Source of the DNA: Haloglomus salinum
GTDB taxonomy: Archaea; Halobacteriota; Halobacteria; Halobacteriales; Haloarculaceae
Length of the DNA stretch: 64,000 nucleotides
Reading direction: 5' to 3'
Assembly: GCF_024298825.1 (NCBI RefSeq)
Contig: NZ_CP101153.1
Span: 3,348,001 to 3,412,000 of the forward strand
The translations under genes and the position numbers were made by a program. Under the pieces are notes generated by a model, which did not search any database, was not told where the DNA came from, and worked only from the letters and a program-made list of their open reading frames with translations. Below are positions 44,376 through 53,883 of this stretch, one piece after another. Each line of letters starts with the position of its first letter. Position 1 is the first letter of the stretch.

Positions 44376-46031
44376 CTACAGGTCCTCGTCGAGGTGGCTC
44401 GCACACTTCAGCGCGAGCGCCGCGATGGTCAGGGTCGGGTTCATCGCACCGCTGGTCGCGAACACGGAGGAACCCACGAGCGACAGGTTCGAGATGTCGT
44501 GTGTTCGCAGTCGGCCGTCCACGACCCCCTTCGACGGGTCGACGTGCATCCGCGTGGCGCCCATCTGGTGGTACGCCGGGCCGGTGGTGTCGTGGCCGAT
44601 GGTCACTTCGACCGTCGCGCCCAGTTCACGCAGGATGCGTGTCTGGATGTCCAGGGCACGCTCGATGGTGCGCTCGGTGCGGTCGTCGAGCGCCCACTGG
44701 ACATCGGGCACGGGGTTCCCGTGGTCGTCCGTGCGCGAGGGGTCCAGCGTGACGCGGTTCTCCTTCCGGGGGAGCTGTCCGACGAGCCCGCCCATCGCGA
44801 TGTGGGTGCCGTAGTCGGCGCGCAGCCGTTCGAGCAGGTCGTCGCCGAACTCCCCGGCGTCCATCGCCACCTCCACGGGGGAGGGGCCGGCGTAGTTGAG
44901 GAACTCCAGTTTGATGGGCCCGAGGTCGGCGTCGCTCCCGGGGATGGCGCCGCCGGTCCCCTCGGTGGCGCGCCCCGGCTCGTCGTAGAACGCGTGGCTC
45001 TCGCTCGTGAGGAAGCCGATGTGGTTCTGCCGGGTTCGCCGGTCGAGTCGTCCCCCGGTGCCGACGAACAGGTGGTCCATGAATCCCCGCCCGACCCAGC
45101 CCGACGAGTTCGCCAGACCGTCCGGGTGGCCGCGGTCGGTATCCTCGGACAGCAGGAGGAGCCGGGGGGTCTCGACGCCACCGGCCGCGACGACGAACTG
45201 GCGTGCCTCCTGGCGGTGTTCGCGCCCGTCCGGCGTGGCGTAGACGGCGGCCTCGACCGTCGAGCCGTCACGCGACGGGACGAGTCGCTGGACCGGCGCG
45301 CGGTCGATGATGCGCGCGCCCGCCTCCTCGGCGGCCTCGGCGGTGTAGTCGGCGCTGTACTTCGCGCCCGACGGACAGACGGGCTTGCAGGTGCCGTAGC
45401 CGACGCAGGCCGAGCGGTCGTCGTTGGGCTCGGAGTTCCGGGCGTTCGGGACCGTGTGGGTGGCGACACCGAGTCGCTCGCAGGCCTCCGCGAACAGCGC
45501 ATCGGAGTAGGAGGGCTCGAACGCCGGCAGCGGGAACGGCTCCTCGCGCGGCGGCGCGAACGGGTTGTCGCTCGCGCCCGCCACGCCCATCGCGGACTCC
45601 GCCGCCGCGTAGTACGGCCGCAGGTCATCGTACGCGATGGGCCAGTCGACGCCGACGCCGTCGACGCTCCGCCGGCGGAAGTCGTCCTCGTGAAGCCGCA
45701 TCACCATCCCCTGCCAGTGGAGCGTCGACCCGCCGACACCCTTCACCCGAGCCTGATTGAGTGGGTAGTAGCGGGGGCCCGTAGAACTGAACGCGTCGCG
45801 CTCGCCGCCCATCTCCCACACGTCCTCGGGCCCCCACGCGGGGCGGATGGCGCGTTCCATCCGCTCGAGTCGCTCGCCGCGGTCGAAACGCGGGCCGGCC
45901 TCCAGCACGACGACGGCGTAGCCGGCGCTAGCGAGGTCCCGGGCGACGAGCGCGCCGGCCGGGCCGCTCCCGACGACGCAGACATCGACCCGCTCGCTGG
46001 GTGTCCGGTCGCGGCCGTCGTTCCGGGTCAC
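44376..46031 (-). CDS. GMC-family flavin oxidoreductase
   Basis: 551-residue FAD enzyme of the glucose-methanol-choline group. FAD-binding N-terminus VCVVGSGPAGALVARDLASA; GGSTLHWQGMVMRL; a Cys-rich segment CVGYGTCKPVCPSGAKY near residue 205 that is typical of the gluconate/sorbosone-dehydrogenase-like subgroup; VVAAGGVETPRLLLLS; and C-terminal SLVGSSVFATSGAMNPTLTIAALALK. Probable substrate is a sugar, sugar acid or alcohol. Complete. Upstream at 44179-44375 I see only the promoter region of the zinc peptide. Confidence 0.88.
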   Translation of the reverse strand: MTRNDGRDRTPSERVDVCVVGSGPAGALVARDLASAGYAVVVLEAGPRFDRGERLERMERAIRPAWGPEDVWEMGGERDAFSSTGPRYYPLNQARVKGVGGSTLHWQGMVMRLHEDDFRRRSVDGVGVDWPIAYDDLRPYYAAAESAMGVAGASDNPFAPPREEPFPLPAFEPSYSDALFAEACERLGVATHTVPNARNSEPNDDRSACVGYGTCKPVCPSGAKYSADYTAEAAEEAGARIIDRAPVQRLVPSRDGSTVEAAVYATPDGREHRQEARQFVVAAGGVETPRLLLLSEDTDRGHPDGLANSSGWVGRGFMDHLFVGTGGRLDRRTRQNHIGFLTSESHAFYDEPGRATEGTGGAIPGSDADLGPIKLEFLNYAGPSPVEVAMDAGEFGDDLLERLRADYGTHIAMGGLVGQLPRKENRVTLDPSRTDDHGNPVPDVQWALDDRTERTIERALDIQTRILRELGATVEVTIGHDTTGPAYHQMGATRMHVDPSKGVVDGRLRTHDISNLSLVGSSVFATSGAMNPTLTIAALALKCASHLDEDL

Positions 46032-46099
46032 GCGACCCGATTAGGCGAACCTAAATTTATGTCTTGGCTTCCGGACTCGACCCCCGGAGTGCCAGACAA

Positions 46100-46774
46100 T
46101 CAGGTGGACGGCGAGTCCCTTCCGCCCCGTTCCCGTCGCCGGTAGACGACGAACGAGTACGCTGCCGGCACCAGCGCAGCGATGGCGGCCGCGACCCCGA
46201 CGACGAACTCCGTCGGGACCGGGAGGAAGGCACCGACGACCATGAGCGCGCCGGCGAGGACGTACAGTGGTGCGGCGACGCGATGGGTCCGGCGCCACAC
46301 CTCGTCGTCGGAGAGGGTCCACGGCGTCCGGATACCGACGAACCAGTTCGGCTCCGCATGGCGGAACAGAACGCCGAGACCGGCGAACAGCAGACCAACG
46401 CCACCCAGGACGAGCGCGTTCTGCGGGTAGTCGATACCGAGGTTGTACGCCAGCAGGAGTCCCTGGACGAAGGCGAGGAACACGAGTGTCAGCAGCACGA
46501 TAGCGTCGTACGTCGCCCGGAACTTCCGGAAGTTCTCGCCCCGCGGGTCGATGACCGGCAGGACGCGGAACATGGCGTACATGACGACGCTGATGGCCGG
46601 AACGAGGGTAGCGCCGAGTGCCCGGCCGTAGAACGAGTCCGGCGTCCCGGTCGCGTCGAAGTGGACCGCGAACTGCTCGGGAAGCGACGGGTAGACCATC
46701 GCCGTGCCGCCCGCTGTCACGGCCAGGACCAGCAGTGCGGCGGCATCGCTCCACCGGAGGGGAGGGCTATCCAT
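46100..46774 (-). CDS. SdpI/DUF1648-type membrane protein
   Basis: 224-residue membrane protein with about six TM segments. The N-terminal DUF1648 mark is YPSLPEQFAVHFDATGTPDSF; the SdpI-like part has EPNWFVGIRTPWTLSDDEVWRRTHR, then APLYVLAGALMVVGAFLP. In Bacillus SdpI confers immunity to a killing peptide; haloarchaeal homologues are common, often near ArsR regulators, and untested. Starts at ATG 46774 with a clear TATA box. Confidence 0.85.
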   Translation of the reverse strand: MDSPPLRWSDAAALLVLAVTAGGTAMVYPSLPEQFAVHFDATGTPDSFYGRALGATLVPAISVVMYAMFRVLPVIDPRGENFRKFRATYDAIVLLTLVFLAFVQGLLLAYNLGIDYPQNALVLGGVGLLFAGLGVLFRHAEPNWFVGIRTPWTLSDDEVWRRTHRVAAPLYVLAGALMVVGAFLPVPTEFVVGVAAAIAALVPAAYSFVVYRRRERGGRDSPST

Positions 46775-46796
46775 ATGTCAAATTCGAAACTTACCG

Positions 46797-46804
46797 AATA
46801 TAAT
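46797..46804 (-). promoter_or_regulatory. TATA box of the SdpI-like gene
   Basis: ATTATATT on the minus strand, centred 26 bases before ATG 46774. Confidence 0.55.
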
Positions 46805-46833
46805 CCTTGTGCCGCTTACCGGTCCGTCGCCGC

Positions 46834-47604
46834 TCAGGGGATGTGGACCTCGTTGCGGAGCGTTCCGATCCCCTCGACCTCGACCTCGACGGTGTCGCCG
46901 TCGGCCAGTGGGCCCACGCCGGCCGGTGTCCCCGTCGAGATGACATCGCCGGGTTCGAGCGTCAGGTAGGTCGTGATCTCCGCCACGAGCTCCGGGACGG
47001 AGAAGATGAACTCCTCGCGGCTGGAGGCCTGCCGCGTCTCCCCGTTCACGCGACATTCGACGCTCGCGTCGACGGGCACCTCGTCGGGTGTGGCGACGAC
47101 CGGGCCGAGCGGGCAGGCGTCGTCGAAGGCCTTCCCTCGGACCCAGTTCTGCTCGACCGCCTGGTCGTCGCGGTTCGAGAGGTCGTTGACGCAGGTGAAG
47201 CCGGCGACGTGGGCCATCGCCTCGTCGACGTCCACGCCGCTCGCGCGCTCGCCGATGACGACGCCGAGTTCTGCCTCGTGGTCGATGCGCTCCTTGTCGG
47301 CGGGCAGGTCCACCGTCTCGCCGTGGCCCGTCACGGTGTTCTGCGTCTTGAGGAACAGCAGCGGGCGGTCGGGCACGTCCTTGCCCTGCTCGTCGGCGTG
47401 GTCGGCGTAGTTCAGGCCCACGCAGACGACCTTCGACGGGTCGCAGGGTGGGAGGATGTCGACGTCGGTGGCGGCGAGCGGTTCCGGTTCGAGGTCGAGA
47501 CGGGACACGGAGTCGGGATACGGGTCGATTTCGGCACCCGTGTCGCCGGTCCACTCGCCGGTCCTGATGTCGCCAGTCGCATCGCGAAAACGGACGTATC
47601 GCAT
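46834..47604 (-). CDS. Fumarylacetoacetate hydrolase family protein
   Basis: 256-residue FAH-fold enzyme. CVGLNYADHADEQGKDVPDRPLLFLKTQNTVTG, metal-binding DHEAELGVVIG, FTCVNDLSNRD and DVISTGTPAGVGPL are all present. Family members cleave or hydrate beta-diketo acids in aromatic or sugar breakdown, or act as acylpyruvate hydrolases or oxaloacetate decarboxylases/tautomerases. Complete, start ATG 47604. Specific substrate not readable. Confidence 0.9.
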   Translation of the reverse strand: MRYVRFRDATGDIRTGEWTGDTGAEIDPYPDSVSRLDLEPEPLAATDVDILPPCDPSKVVCVGLNYADHADEQGKDVPDRPLLFLKTQNTVTGHGETVDLPADKERIDHEAELGVVIGERASGVDVDEAMAHVAGFTCVNDLSNRDDQAVEQNWVRGKAFDDACPLGPVVATPDEVPVDASVECRVNGETRQASSREEFIFSVPELVAEITTYLTLEPGDVISTGTPAGVGPLADGDTVEVEVEGIGTLRNEVHIP

Positions 47605-47692
47605 GGTCGACGGCTCGTCCGGCCGTGGATTAGGCGTTGTGTTGTCGGAAGTGCGAGGCCCTGGCCCAGTGGGGACAGTCGGTGCCGCGAGT

Positions 47693-49660
47693 TCAGCTCC
47701 TGACCTCTTCGGGTGGCTTGTCGTAGATATCCGCGATGGCCTCGCGGTTCTCGTCGACGATGTTGCGGCGTTTCTTCTTCATCGACGGGGTGAGCAGGTC
47801 GTTGTCGGCAGTCCACTCGCGGGGGACGAGCCGGAACTCCTTGATGGTCTCGTGGTGGCCGAGGCGTTCGTTGACCTCGTCGATCTCCTCCTGGATCCAC
47901 TCGCGAACGCGGTCGTCCTGGCACGCCTCGGCCTCGTCCTCGGAGATGTCGTACCCCTGGTCCTCGGCCCAGTCCTGCAACTGCTCGAAGTTCGGCACGA
48001 CGACCGCGCCGATGAACTTCTCGTCCTGCCCGACGACCATTATCTGGTCGACGCGCGCGGAGGTGGCGAACTCGTCCTCGATGGGCTCGGGGGCGATGTT
48101 CTTCCCGGTGTCGAGGACGATGAGCTGCTTCACACGGTCGACGAAGGTGAAGTAGCCATCGTCGTCGACGGCGACCACGTCGCCGGTCCGGAAGTACCCG
48201 TCCTCGGTGAACGCCTCCTCGGTCTTGTCGGGCTTGTTCCAGTAGCCCTCCGTGATGTTGGGGCCCTTGACGAGCAGTTCGCCGACCTCGCCCTCCTCGG
48301 ACTCCTTCTGTTCCGGACCGACCACCGAGCCGTCGAGACGGTAGTCGACCGACGAGAGCGCCGGGCCCATCGTCCCGACGCGGATGTCCTCCGGCGGGTT
48401 CAGCGAGATGACGGGTGCGGACTCGGTCATCCCGTACCCCTCCAGGATGGTGAGCCCCATCGCACGGTACATTTTCGCCAGTCCTTTCGAGAGCGACCCA
48501 CCGCCGCTGATGAACAGCTCGATGTTGCCGCCCAGCTTCTCGCGGACCTTCGAGAAGACGAGTCGGTCGGCGAGCTTCATCTTCAGCCGGAGGCCGACGC
48601 CCGGCGACTCGGCATCGTCGTAGTCCTGTGCGGTGTCGACCGCCCACTCGAAGATGCGCTTGCCGATGTCGGACTCGGAGGCCTGGTTGCGCATCTGGTC
48701 GAAGATGCGCTCGTAGACGCGGGGGACCGACGCTGCGCCGTGGGGCTGGACCTGTGCCATGTCGTCGCCGACCGTGTCCGGCGACTCGGCGTAGGCGATG
48801 GTGAGGCCGCCGCCCAGCTGGACGAAGTGGTTGAACCGCTCGAAGACGTGTGCGAGCGGGAGGAAGGAGAGAACGGTCATCCCGTGTTCCATCGTCGGGA
48901 TATCGTCGGGCTTGTCCGGGCGCGGGCCAACGCGGCGCCAGACGGTGTTGATGGATGAACGGAAGTTCTCGTGACTCAACTCGACGCCCTTGGGGTCGCC
49001 CGTCGTCCCGGAGGTGTAGACGAGCGAGGCCAGGGACTCGAACTCGCGGTCGTCGACCCACCCGTCGACCTGTCCCTCGGAGCGCTCGGTGGTCCCCATC
49101 GCGTGGACCTCCGCGAGCGTGTACACGTCGTCACGGTCGGCGTACTCGCCGGCCTCGTCCATCGTGACGATGAACTCCAGGTCGAGGTCGTCCTCAACCT
49201 CGACGACGGTGTCGACGAGGTCGGTCGTGCCCACCACGACTCCGGATGCGCCGGGGTCGTCCAGCAGGTACTGGACCTGCGGGGCCGACGACTCCGTGTA
49301 GACGGTCGTGATGACGCCGCCCGCCGACTGGACGGCGAGGTCCGTCTGGATCCACTCCGGGCGTGTGTCGGCGTACAGGCCGATACGGTCGTCCGGGCCG
49401 ACACCGAGTTCGCGGAATCCCACGGCGAGGTTCCGGACGATGCGGCCGACCTCCTCGTAGCTGAGCGAGCCGTACTCCCCGTCCGCCGGTTCGGGCATCA
49501 CGCCCGGCGTCATCGAGCGGTCGCCCAGTCCACCCTTGTACATCTGACAGGTCGTGTCACGGTGCCGGTCGACGGAGTCGAAGAACAGCGCCGGAATCGT
49601 GTTCTCCCCGATGACCTCGTCGTCGTACTCCAGTTCGGCCTGTCGCCAGTCCCCGGTCAT
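47693..49660 (-). CDS. Long-chain acyl-CoA synthetase (AMP-forming)
   Basis: 655-residue ATP-dependent acyl-CoA ligase of the FAA/FadD15 type. P-loop YTSGTTGDPKGVELSHEN, FLPLAHVFERFN (linker region), LEGYGMTESAPVISLN, YFRTGDVVAVDDDGYF and VDRVKQLIVLDTGKNIAPEPIED are the adenylation motifs. The length exceeds the 545-residue ligase encoded at 53954 and fits long-chain substrates. A TATA-like GGTTAAG lies about 27 bases before ATG 49660. Confidence 0.92.
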   Translation of the reverse strand: MTGDWRQAELEYDDEVIGENTIPALFFDSVDRHRDTTCQMYKGGLGDRSMTPGVMPEPADGEYGSLSYEEVGRIVRNLAVGFRELGVGPDDRIGLYADTRPEWIQTDLAVQSAGGVITTVYTESSAPQVQYLLDDPGASGVVVGTTDLVDTVVEVEDDLDLEFIVTMDEAGEYADRDDVYTLAEVHAMGTTERSEGQVDGWVDDREFESLASLVYTSGTTGDPKGVELSHENFRSSINTVWRRVGPRPDKPDDIPTMEHGMTVLSFLPLAHVFERFNHFVQLGGGLTIAYAESPDTVGDDMAQVQPHGAASVPRVYERIFDQMRNQASESDIGKRIFEWAVDTAQDYDDAESPGVGLRLKMKLADRLVFSKVREKLGGNIELFISGGGSLSKGLAKMYRAMGLTILEGYGMTESAPVISLNPPEDIRVGTMGPALSSVDYRLDGSVVGPEQKESEEGEVGELLVKGPNITEGYWNKPDKTEEAFTEDGYFRTGDVVAVDDDGYFTFVDRVKQLIVLDTGKNIAPEPIEDEFATSARVDQIMVVGQDEKFIGAVVVPNFEQLQDWAEDQGYDISEDEAEACQDDRVREWIQEEIDEVNERLGHHETIKEFRLVPREWTADNDLLTPSMKKKRRNIVDENREAIADIYDKPPEEVRS

Positions 49661-49815
49661 GGCTCCGGCTGCGAACGATTCTCACTTAACCCTGACCAAT
49701 CGTCGCAACTGAACACGCGTTCATCGTGTGTCCGCCCCCGACCCGCCGGTCGAGTGGCCGCGCCGCCCCCGGAGCGCTCCCACAGCTTCAGGTGCGTGGC
49801 ACGCCCGCCTCCGGT

Positions 49816-50814
49816 ATGGAACGACGCATTCGACGGCTCACCGTCGGCGGCCTCCGGCTCTTCGAGGACGACACCATCGCCTTCGGCGACGGCGGGCCGG
49901 GGCCGGACCTGCATCTCGTGGTCGGGGACAGCGGCACCGGGAAGACCACGCTCTGTCACGCGCTCCGGCTGGCCCTCTACGGCACCACGCCCTGGGTCTC
50001 GGCGGCGAACGTTTCGCTTCCGCGCCACATGGCTACTGACGGGCCGGTGTCGGCTACCGTCGCCGCGACGGTCGAGACCGACGACGCCCGCCACCAGGTC
50101 GAACGGACACTCACCGAGGAGACCGCCGACGGCCAGGGTGACGCGACGGTCGGACCGCCTCGTGTCGACCGGTGGACCGGGGAGGACTGGACGGCCGTCG
50201 ACGACCCGTCGGCATCGGCACGGCGACTCGCCCCGCCGGAGACCGAGGCCATCCTCGTCAACGACCCCGGGCTACAGCGGGGCGCCCAGCCGGCCGGCTG
50301 GGCGCCGGTCGCGCAGGAGCTCCTCACCGCAGCGGCGGCCGGCCGGAGCGCGTCCGAGACGGACACCGTCACGCCGCCGGGGCTCTGGGACGAGTTCCAG
50401 CAACGGGTATCGGCCTACGTCGATATCGTCGGCCCGGCGCCGCGCCACGCGGTCGAACTCGACGCGGAGCCGTTCGGTCTCCGGGTCTCCGCGACCGGGG
50501 ACTCGGACGCCGCAGTGGGGGGACTGCCGACGGGTGCGTCGATCCAACTGGGGCTCGCGATGACGCTCGCTGCGGGTGACTGCGCGAGGCTCCCCCAGTG
50601 GTTCGACGTGCCCTTCGGGCGGCTGGACGGTGACGCGGCGGCCCGTGCCATCGAGGGGTTCGAGGTGGCCGCACGACGGCGGCAGGTCGTGCTCCTCCCG
50701 CATCAGGGCACGTTCGTCGAACAGCAGGGGCTGGCGCGGAACGCTGCGACCGCGCACCGACTCGAACTGGTCGCGGACCACCGGGCACGGATTTCGGGGC
50801 TGGAGCCGAACTGA
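49816..50814 (+). CDS. Miniature RecF/Rad50/SMC-like ATPase
   Basis: 332-residue ABC-type ATPase head. N-terminal [20 protein letters not shown] and Walker [22 protein letters not shown] are those of RecF/SbcC/DndD proteins. The C-terminal half has [20 protein letters not shown] in place of the signature motif and [21 protein letters not shown], a Walker B/D-loop in which the catalytic acidic pair is changed (FDVPFG). Between them is a linker of only about 100 residues, so the long coiled coil of Rad50/SMC is absent. DNA repair or defence-like role is inference. Confidence 0.7.
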   Translation: MERRIRRLTVGGLRLFEDDTIAFGDGGPGPDLHLVVGDSGTGKTTLCHALRLALYGTTPWVSAANVSLPRHMATDGPVSATVAATVETDDARHQVERTLTEETADGQGDATVGPPRVDRWTGEDWTAVDDPSASARRLAPPETEAILVNDPGLQRGAQPAGWAPVAQELLTAAAAGRSASETDTVTPPGLWDEFQQRVSAYVDIVGPAPRHAVELDAEPFGLRVSATGDSDAAVGGLPTGASIQLGLAMTLAAGDCARLPQWFDVPFGRLDGDAAARAIEGFEVAARRRQVVLLPHQGTFVEQQGLARNAATAHRLELVADHRARISGLEPN

Positions 50815-50878
50815 ACCGGAGTCTCGTCGCGACGTGGCTTCCGAACGACCCTTGTCCGGTGACGCATTACCGACCGAT

Positions 50879-51406
50879 ATGAGCAAAGTGAGTATCGGCC
50901 TGCGCGGCTGGCGGTTCGACGAGGAGGAGGTCTTCACCGAGGATGGCGACCTCCGCTCTATCGACGAGGTGTCGCCGGACACGCGGGACCGCCTCGTGCG
51001 GCTGTCGGTCGTCGCGGGCCAGCCCTGCAACGCCTGCTGGCTCATCCACGGTGACGAGAACATCCAGGAGTGCAACGTCGCGCGCGTCGTCTACGGCGAA
51101 CCGCTCCACGAGGTACTGCTGTGCAACGAGCACGAACCCGATTTCCTCTACTGGTACCAGGAGGAGGGCGGCTCGCAGTACCGGGGCGAGGCCGAGGCGT
51201 TCGAGGCGGCCTTCCAGGAGTGGTTCGCCGCAGGGAACCGTGCCCCCGAGGGCTTCCGCGGGGTCGAGCACGTCGAGACGGACCCCGACAGCGTCCCTCA
51301 GCCCGAACCGGATGTCGAACAGGACACGCTGGAGGAGGCTATCGCCGAACTCGACGACGAGGAACGCGAGGCGCTGGAGACCGACTTCAGCGACCTGGAT
51401 ATCTGA
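50879..51406 (+). CDS. Haloarchaeal acidic protein with Cys cluster
   Basis: 175 residues, unknown family. Four Cys could bind metal: [38 protein letters not shown]. The C-terminal 50 residues are strongly acidic ([24 protein letters not shown]). Starts at ATG 50879 ([19 protein letters not shown]). It follows the small ATPase by 64 bases on the same strand and precedes the redoxin-like gene by 60 bases. Confidence 0.65.
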   Translation: MSKVSIGLRGWRFDEEEVFTEDGDLRSIDEVSPDTRDRLVRLSVVAGQPCNACWLIHGDENIQECNVARVVYGEPLHEVLLCNEHEPDFLYWYQEEGGSQYRGEAEAFEAAFQEWFAAGNRAPEGFRGVEHVETDPDSVPQPEPDVEQDTLEEAIAELDDEEREALETDFSDLDI

Positions 51407-51466
51407 GCGACAGTTCCACCCGTCCGCGAGCCATATCCTTTTGCCATCCCCGCGCCACGCCCGGGT

Positions 51467-51943
51467 ATGCATCCGACCGAGGGCGACGACGCGCCCCGAT
51501 TCGAGACACTGCTCTGCGACGGCGAGACGTTCCGCGGAACGACGCTCGAAGCGGCGGCGGGCGACCGTGGGACCGTTCTCGTCTTCTTCGGCTTCGTCTT
51601 CTCGGCCATCTCGGACAACTGGTGGCGCCGCTACGAGGCCGGCGACTGGCACGAGTTCGACGACGTGCCCGTCTACGGCGTCTGCCGCGACGGCCCGTAC
51701 GGCATCAACGCCTTCCTCCGTGGTATCGACTCCCCGTTCTCCGTCTTCGCCGACGTGGACGGCGAGGTGGCCGACGCCTACGACCTGCTCGTCGAGCGCG
51801 AGGGGATGGCCGGGACGAAGACGCCCCGGCGCGCGGTGTTCGTCCTCGACGACGAGGGGACCGTCCAGCACGCGTGGAGCACGGACGAGTGGATTCATCC
51901 GGTCCCGGTCGAGGAGCTGGAGGAGAGTATCGAGGCGCTGTAG
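51467..51943 (+). CDS. Redoxin-like protein without peroxidatic Cys
   Basis: 158-residue thioredoxin-fold protein of the AhpC/TSA group. The fold marks are GDDAPRFETLLCDGETF, GTVLVFFGFVFS, VYGVCRDGPYGINAFL, FSVFADVDGEVADAYDLL and RRAVFVLDDEGTVQHAW. Where peroxiredoxins have the catalytic Cys (PVCT), this protein reads FSAISDNWW, so peroxidase activity of the usual type is excluded; the Cys in GVCRDG is at a different strand. Role may be redox binding or a chaperone-like scaffold. Complete. Confidence 0.8.
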   Translation: MHPTEGDDAPRFETLLCDGETFRGTTLEAAAGDRGTVLVFFGFVFSAISDNWWRRYEAGDWHEFDDVPVYGVCRDGPYGINAFLRGIDSPFSVFADVDGEVADAYDLLVEREGMAGTKTPRRAVFVLDDEGTVQHAWSTDEWIHPVPVEELEESIEAL

Positions 51944-51959
51944 GTAGAGGCACCTGCAT

Positions 51960-52071
51960 ACGCGCGCCGCAGGCGCGCGTTTCACCGACCGGAGCGAGCG
52001 AAGCGAGCGGAGGTCGGCAGAGGTTTTCCGCAAGTTCTTGCGAGGAGTGGTTCGTCGGCTTTGCCGACGAA
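51960..52071. repeat. Intergenic hairpin cluster
   Basis: Between convergent genes ending at 51943 and 52094: ACGCGCGCC-GCA-GGCGCGCGT (51960-51980, 9-bp stem), an arm pair CCGACC (51985-51990)/GGTCGG (52012-52017), CGCAAG-TT-CTTGCG (52029-52042) and TTCGTCGGC-TTT-GCCGACGAA (52051-52071, 9-bp stem). Convergent position fits terminators, but three or four in a row is more than needed. Confidence 0.8.
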
Positions 52072-52093
52072 CCCGACGAGTAAAACGTGCGTG

Positions 52094-53317
52094 TTAATTG
52101 ACGCCCATCTGCTTCGCGATGGTGTTGAGCTGGATCTCGTCGGTGCCCTCGACGATGCGGAGCAGTTTGGCCGTCTCCAGTTCCGTCATGAAGTCGTTGT
52201 CCTCGGCGAGGCCGTTGCCGCCGTGGACCTGCACCACGTCGTCGGCCACGTCGAACATGACGTTCGTGGAGAGGTACTTGACGATGGAGGAGTCCTCGAT
52301 GGCCTGCTCGCCGTTGTCCATCTTCCAGGCGAGCTGGAGGCCGGCGGCGTCGGCGGCGTACATCCGGGCCTTCCCCTCGGCCAGTTTGTGGGAGATGCCC
52401 TGGAACTTGCCGATGGGGCGGCCGAACGCCTCGCGGTCGTTGGCGTACTGGGTGCCCTGCTCGAGGAGGTACTGGGTGTGGCCGACCGCGCGGCCACCGA
52501 TCTCCAGCCGGCCCAGCGAGAGGAAGTCCATCGCGTCGTAGAACGCCGTGTCCACGTCGCCGAGGACGCGGTCCTCCGGGACGCGCACGTCGTCGAGGGC
52601 GATCTCGCCCTGCCGGCCGATGGCCGAATGGGCGTTGTTGAGCGAGGCGATCTCGAACTCGTCGGCCTCGACGATGAAGCAGGTGATACCCCCGTACCGG
52701 CCCATCTCCTCCTGGGGGCTCGTGCGGGCGAACACCTGCACGAAGTCGGCGTACGGGGCGTTCGTGATCCACTGCTTGCGCCCGTTGATGACCCACTCGT
52801 CGCCGTCCTTCTCGGCGCTGGTCTTCATCGCCGGGGAGTCCGAGCCGGCACCGGGCTCGGTCTGGGCGAACGCCGTGGACTTCTCACCCCGGACCGCGGG
52901 CTTGAGGTACTTCTCGACCTGGTCGCCCTCGGCCTGCATCAGGAGCGGCTTCGGGCCCTCCGGCCCGGCGAGCATCGCCGAGTGGAGGCCTGGCCCGCGC
53001 GAGGCGACGTGCTTCATCGCACGGTACCAGGTCACGTTGGAGACGCCCTCGCCGCCGACCTCCTCGGGGAGGTTCATCGCGTAGAAGCCGGCGTCGGCCG
53101 AGCGCTTGCGGACCTCCTGCAGTGTCTCGACGACCTCGGGCACCATCCGGCCGTCGTCCTCGTGGCGTTTGCGTGGGTTCGACCAGGTGTCGCCCAGCTC
53201 GTCCTCCAGCGGCTCGACCTCCTGCTCGATGAAGTCGTCGATGGACTGGAGGATGAGCCGTGTCTCCTCGTCGGTGTCGAAGCTGACGCCCGCGGGGGCG
53301 GCGTCCTGTGTTGCCAT
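52094..53317 (-). CDS. Acyl-CoA dehydrogenase
   Basis: 407-residue FAD enzyme, a different subgroup from the one at 32644. QTEPGAGSDSPAMKT and VINGRKQWITNAPYADFVQVFA mark the FAD/substrate domain; VVQVHGGNGLAEDNDFMTELETAK and LRIVEGTDEIQLNTI the C-terminal domain, with Glu in VEGTDE at the base position. The long N-terminal helical domain (WSNPRKRHEDDGRMVPEVVE) suits longer or branched acyl chains. Start ATG 53317. Convergent with the redoxin-like gene. Confidence 0.92.
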   Translation of the reverse strand: MATQDAAPAGVSFDTDEETRLILQSIDDFIEQEVEPLEDELGDTWSNPRKRHEDDGRMVPEVVETLQEVRKRSADAGFYAMNLPEEVGGEGVSNVTWYRAMKHVASRGPGLHSAMLAGPEGPKPLLMQAEGDQVEKYLKPAVRGEKSTAFAQTEPGAGSDSPAMKTSAEKDGDEWVINGRKQWITNAPYADFVQVFARTSPQEEMGRYGGITCFIVEADEFEIASLNNAHSAIGRQGEIALDDVRVPEDRVLGDVDTAFYDAMDFLSLGRLEIGGRAVGHTQYLLEQGTQYANDREAFGRPIGKFQGISHKLAEGKARMYAADAAGLQLAWKMDNGEQAIEDSSIVKYLSTNVMFDVADDVVQVHGGNGLAEDNDFMTELETAKLLRIVEGTDEIQLNTIAKQMGVN

Positions 53318-53417
53318 ACCTCGCCCTACGGCGGCGGCCTCTTAATCCCTGCGCGCGGGGTACACGGGACGTTTAAACGGACGGCGCGTGGTTCGTTGTC
53401 GGCGGGGCGCGCGGGGC

Positions 53418-53834
53418 TCACTCCTCGATGGCGAGGGTCACGTCGAGGTCGGACAGCGCGAGATTCAGGTTCCGCCGATGCGCGCGGAACGCCACGTCGA
53501 ACAGGTCACCGACGACGGGGACGGAGCCGATGGCCGCGTCGACGAGGATGTTGAGCAGCATCCTGGCGATGGTCCAGTAGGAGACGCCCTGCCGGGCCGA
53601 TTCGACCACGATGTAGAGCCCGACGACGGCCATCGCCGTGTCGCCGGCGACCGGGAGCACCCCGAGAATCGGGTCCAGACCGATACGGACCCCGACCACG
53701 GGGAGTCTGATGCCGTCGTCGAGCAGCTGCGCGACCGCGTGCATCCGCCGGATGGCAGCCTCGTCGATATCGGTCGCCGCATCCACCTCCGCAATCGCAT
53801 CCTGCGACACGTCGGCAGGGAGTTCGTCGTTCAC
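53418..53834 (-). CDS. DUF4112 family membrane protein
   Basis: 138-residue small membrane protein. Family pattern: LLDDGIRLPVVGVRIGLDPILGVLPVAGDTAMAVVGLYIV, YWTIARMLLNILVDAAIGSVPVVGDLFDVAFRAHRRN. Two or three hydrophobic segments with two PVVGD/PVAGD turns. Function unknown; widespread in bacteria and haloarchaea. Start ATG 53834. Confidence 0.88.
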   Translation of the reverse strand: MNDELPADVSQDAIAEVDAATDIDEAAIRRMHAVAQLLDDGIRLPVVGVRIGLDPILGVLPVAGDTAMAVVGLYIVVESARQGVSYWTIARMLLNILVDAAIGSVPVVGDLFDVAFRAHRRNLNLALSDLDVTLAIEE

Positions 53835-53883
53835 GGTCTGCTCTGGGCCGGGCGGCCGTGAAAGGATTATGGGGCGGATAGCG

